64,000 bases of DNA from Qipengyuania pacifica (GTDB lineage Bacteria > Pseudomonadota > Alphaproteobacteria > Sphingomonadales > Sphingomonadaceae): positions 186,001 to 250,000 of the forward strand of contig NZ_JAHWXO010000005.1 of the NCBI RefSeq assembly GCF_019857205.1, in the 5' to 3' direction. Under the pieces are notes generated by a model, which was given only the letters and a program-made list of their open reading frames with translations, was not told the DNA's origin and did not search any database. Positions within the stretch are counted from its first letter, which is position 1. The number at the start of each line of letters is the position of its first letter. A program made the translations under genes and the position numbers. This document shows, piece by piece, positions 62,682-64,000 of the stretch.

Positions 62682-63911
62682 ATGAGCAACTACACATCCG
62701 ATCTCCTGCGCCTGCTGAACGAGCGCGGCTACATCCACCAGATAACCGACGCCGAGGGGCTCGACGCCCTGGCTGCAAAACAGATCGTGCCCGGCTACAT
62801 CGGTTTCGACGCCACTGCGCCTTCTCTGCATATCGGCAGCCTCGTGCAGATCATGATGCTGCGCCGTTTGCAGCAGACCGGACACAAGCCGATCGTCCTC
62901 ATGGGCGGCGGCACGACACGGATCGGCGATCCGACCGGGCGCGACGAAAGCCGCAAAATGCTGACCGACGCCACGATCGACGAGAATATCGCCGGCATCA
63001 GGACCGTCTTCGAACGACTGCTGACGTTCGGCGACGGCCCGACCGATGCGGTCATGGTCAACAATCAGGACTGGCTCGGCGGTCTGGGCTACATCGAAAT
63101 GCTGCAGAAGGTCGGCACGCATTTCACCGTCAACCGGATGCTGAGCTTCGATTCGGTTCGTCTGCGCCTCGAGCGCGAACAACCGATGACCTTCCTCGAA
63201 TTCAACTACATGATCCTGCAGGGGTACGACTTCCGTTACCTGTCGCAGGAAATGGGCGCGCGGCTGCAGATGGGCGGCAGCGATCAGTGGGGCAACATCG
63301 TCAACGGTATGGAACTGGGCCGCCGCATGGACGGCAGCGAGCTGTTCGGCCTGACGACGCCGCTGCTGACTACGGCCGATGGCGCCAAGATGGGCAAGAC
63401 CGCTGCGGGCGCGGTCTGGCTCAACGAGGCACAGCTGCCGAGTTACGATTTCTGGCAGTACTGGCGCAATGTGGACGATCGGGATGTCGGCCGCTTCCTG
63501 CGGCTCTTCACCGATCTGGATCTTGGCGAGATCGCGCGGCTCGAATCGCTTGAAGGTTCGGAAATCAATCACGCGAAGACGGTACTCGCCAACGAAGTGA
63601 CGCGGCTTGTTCGCGGGGACGAGGCTGCCGCGCTGGCCGAGCGAACCGCAGCGGAAACCTTTGCCGGCGGCGGGGCCGGTGCGGATCTGCCCACTCTGGA
63701 AGTGGGCGCGGACGGCATGCGCATCGGCGCCGTTCTGACCGCACTGGGCTTCACCGCTTCCAACGGCGAAGCGAAGCGCAAACTGACCGAAGGCGCAGTG
63801 AGGCTGGACGGAGAACCGGTCGCCGATCCGGCCTTTCTGGTAACCATAGCCGAAGGCGCGGAATCCAAGCTCAGCCTAGGCAAGAAAAAGCACGCCATAA
63901 TCCGCCGTTAG
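62682..63911 (+). CDS. tyrS: Tyrosyl-tRNA synthetase
   Basis: A 409-residue class I synthetase. LHIGSLVQ is the HIGH motif and [13 protein letters not shown] the KMSKS equivalent (KMGKT). The tRNA-binding C-terminal S4-like domain is intact ([18 protein letters not shown]). ATG 62682 gives a standard length; the frame is open 25 codons upstream but antisense to the DOMON gene start. It is divergent from the DOMON-like gene with 32 bp between. Confidence 0.97.
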   Translation: MSNYTSDLLRLLNERGYIHQITDAEGLDALAAKQIVPGYIGFDATAPSLHIGSLVQIMMLRRLQQTGHKPIVLMGGGTTRIGDPTGRDESRKMLTDATIDENIAGIRTVFERLLTFGDGPTDAVMVNNQDWLGGLGYIEMLQKVGTHFTVNRMLSFDSVRLRLEREQPMTFLEFNYMILQGYDFRYLSQEMGARLQMGGSDQWGNIVNGMELGRRMDGSELFGLTTPLLTTADGAKMGKTAAGAVWLNEAQLPSYDFWQYWRNVDDRDVGRFLRLFTDLDLGEIARLESLEGSEINHAKTVLANEVTRLVRGDEAAALAERTAAETFAGGGAGADLPTLEVGADGMRIGAVLTALGFTASNGEAKRKLTEGAVRLDGEPVADPAFLVTIAEGAESKLSLGKKKHAIIRR

Positions 63912-64000
63912 CCGGCACAACGCCCAATTACAGTGCTTCGGTTTACCAATTGCTAGCCTTTTACAGGCATAGAGACCCTCGATTGTTTCACGAATAAAGG
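63912..64000. other. Region after tyrS to window end
   Basis: Eighty-nine bases to the window end. More AT-rich than its surroundings in the last 50. No terminator hairpin with a T-run was found and no ORF can be supported; it may hold the promoter of the next gene. Confidence 0.5.

Overview
The window looks like ordinary, gene-dense chromosome of an alphaproteobacterium of the order Sphingomonadales, most likely family Erythrobacteraceae. This is inferred from protein type and gene order (divergent LpoA-like/rsmI-yraN-gshB, hrcA-grpE, cvpA followed by a small Fe-S-scaffold-like gene, PhaR, the dacC-tmk-holB-metG-tatD chain) and from the high GC codon use. No database search was possible. I see no insertion sequence, prophage, integrase or CRISPR array. 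The only RNA gene found is a tRNA-Ser(TGA). parE runs off the left edge; the other genes called here are complete.

Layout. 1-9.7 kb: topoisomerase IV subunit B, an LpoA-like lipoprotein, rRNA methylation (rsmI), glutathione synthesis, a DedA protein, XerC-type recombinase, HemW, a CAP-domain secreted protein, and rdgB/rph. 9.7-17.9 kb: protein quality control (hrcA, grpE, dnaK, dnaJ), with a good RpoH-type promoter before dnaK and a 16-bp hairpin between dnaK and dnaJ, interrupted by a DUF885 protein, a glycine-zipper lipoprotein, a HELVH protein and a PCu(A)C copper chaperone. 17.9-30.5 kb: patatin-like protein, radA, cvpA, a degenerate NifU-like protein, an MHS transporter, alanine racemase, PhaR, a eukaryote/archaea-type prolyl-tRNA synthetase, RNase R and a universal stress protein. 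30.6-38.1 kb: pyruvate dehydrogenase E2 and E3 genes flanking a lipoprotein and a thioesterase, then a Kef-type antiporter, a class IV aminotransferase and a sulfotransferase-like protein. 38.2-46.6 kb: a small gene abutting tRNA-Ser, then a tightly overlapping run: mltB-like, rlpA-like, dacC, tmk, holB, metG, tatD, a metallo-beta-lactamase-fold hydrolase and a 55-residue membrane protein.

46.7-53.0 kb is the most system-like region. A DctB/DctD-like two-component pair is divergent from an outer-membrane porin (alginate-export type) and an Nramp-related transporter that lacks the metal-binding motifs. The space between holds an 8-bp-arm inverted repeat and a sequence matching a sigma-54 -24/-12 promoter, yet the response regulator lacks the GAFTGA loop. 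I read it as a signal-controlled uptake module for an unknown substrate. 53-64 kb: an alpha/beta-hydrolase-OsmC fusion, a MoxR ATPase and its vWA partner separated by an inverted soluble chemoreceptor gene, a DUF817 membrane protein overlapping an MFS gene tail to tail, a NamZ-like muramidase coupled to a DOMON-like protein, and tyrS.

The other standout is at 32967-33101: seven copies of a 10-bp core at 21-bp steps (the last at 20 bp) with unrelated spacers, just upstream of lpdA. It resembles a helically phased protein-binding array.
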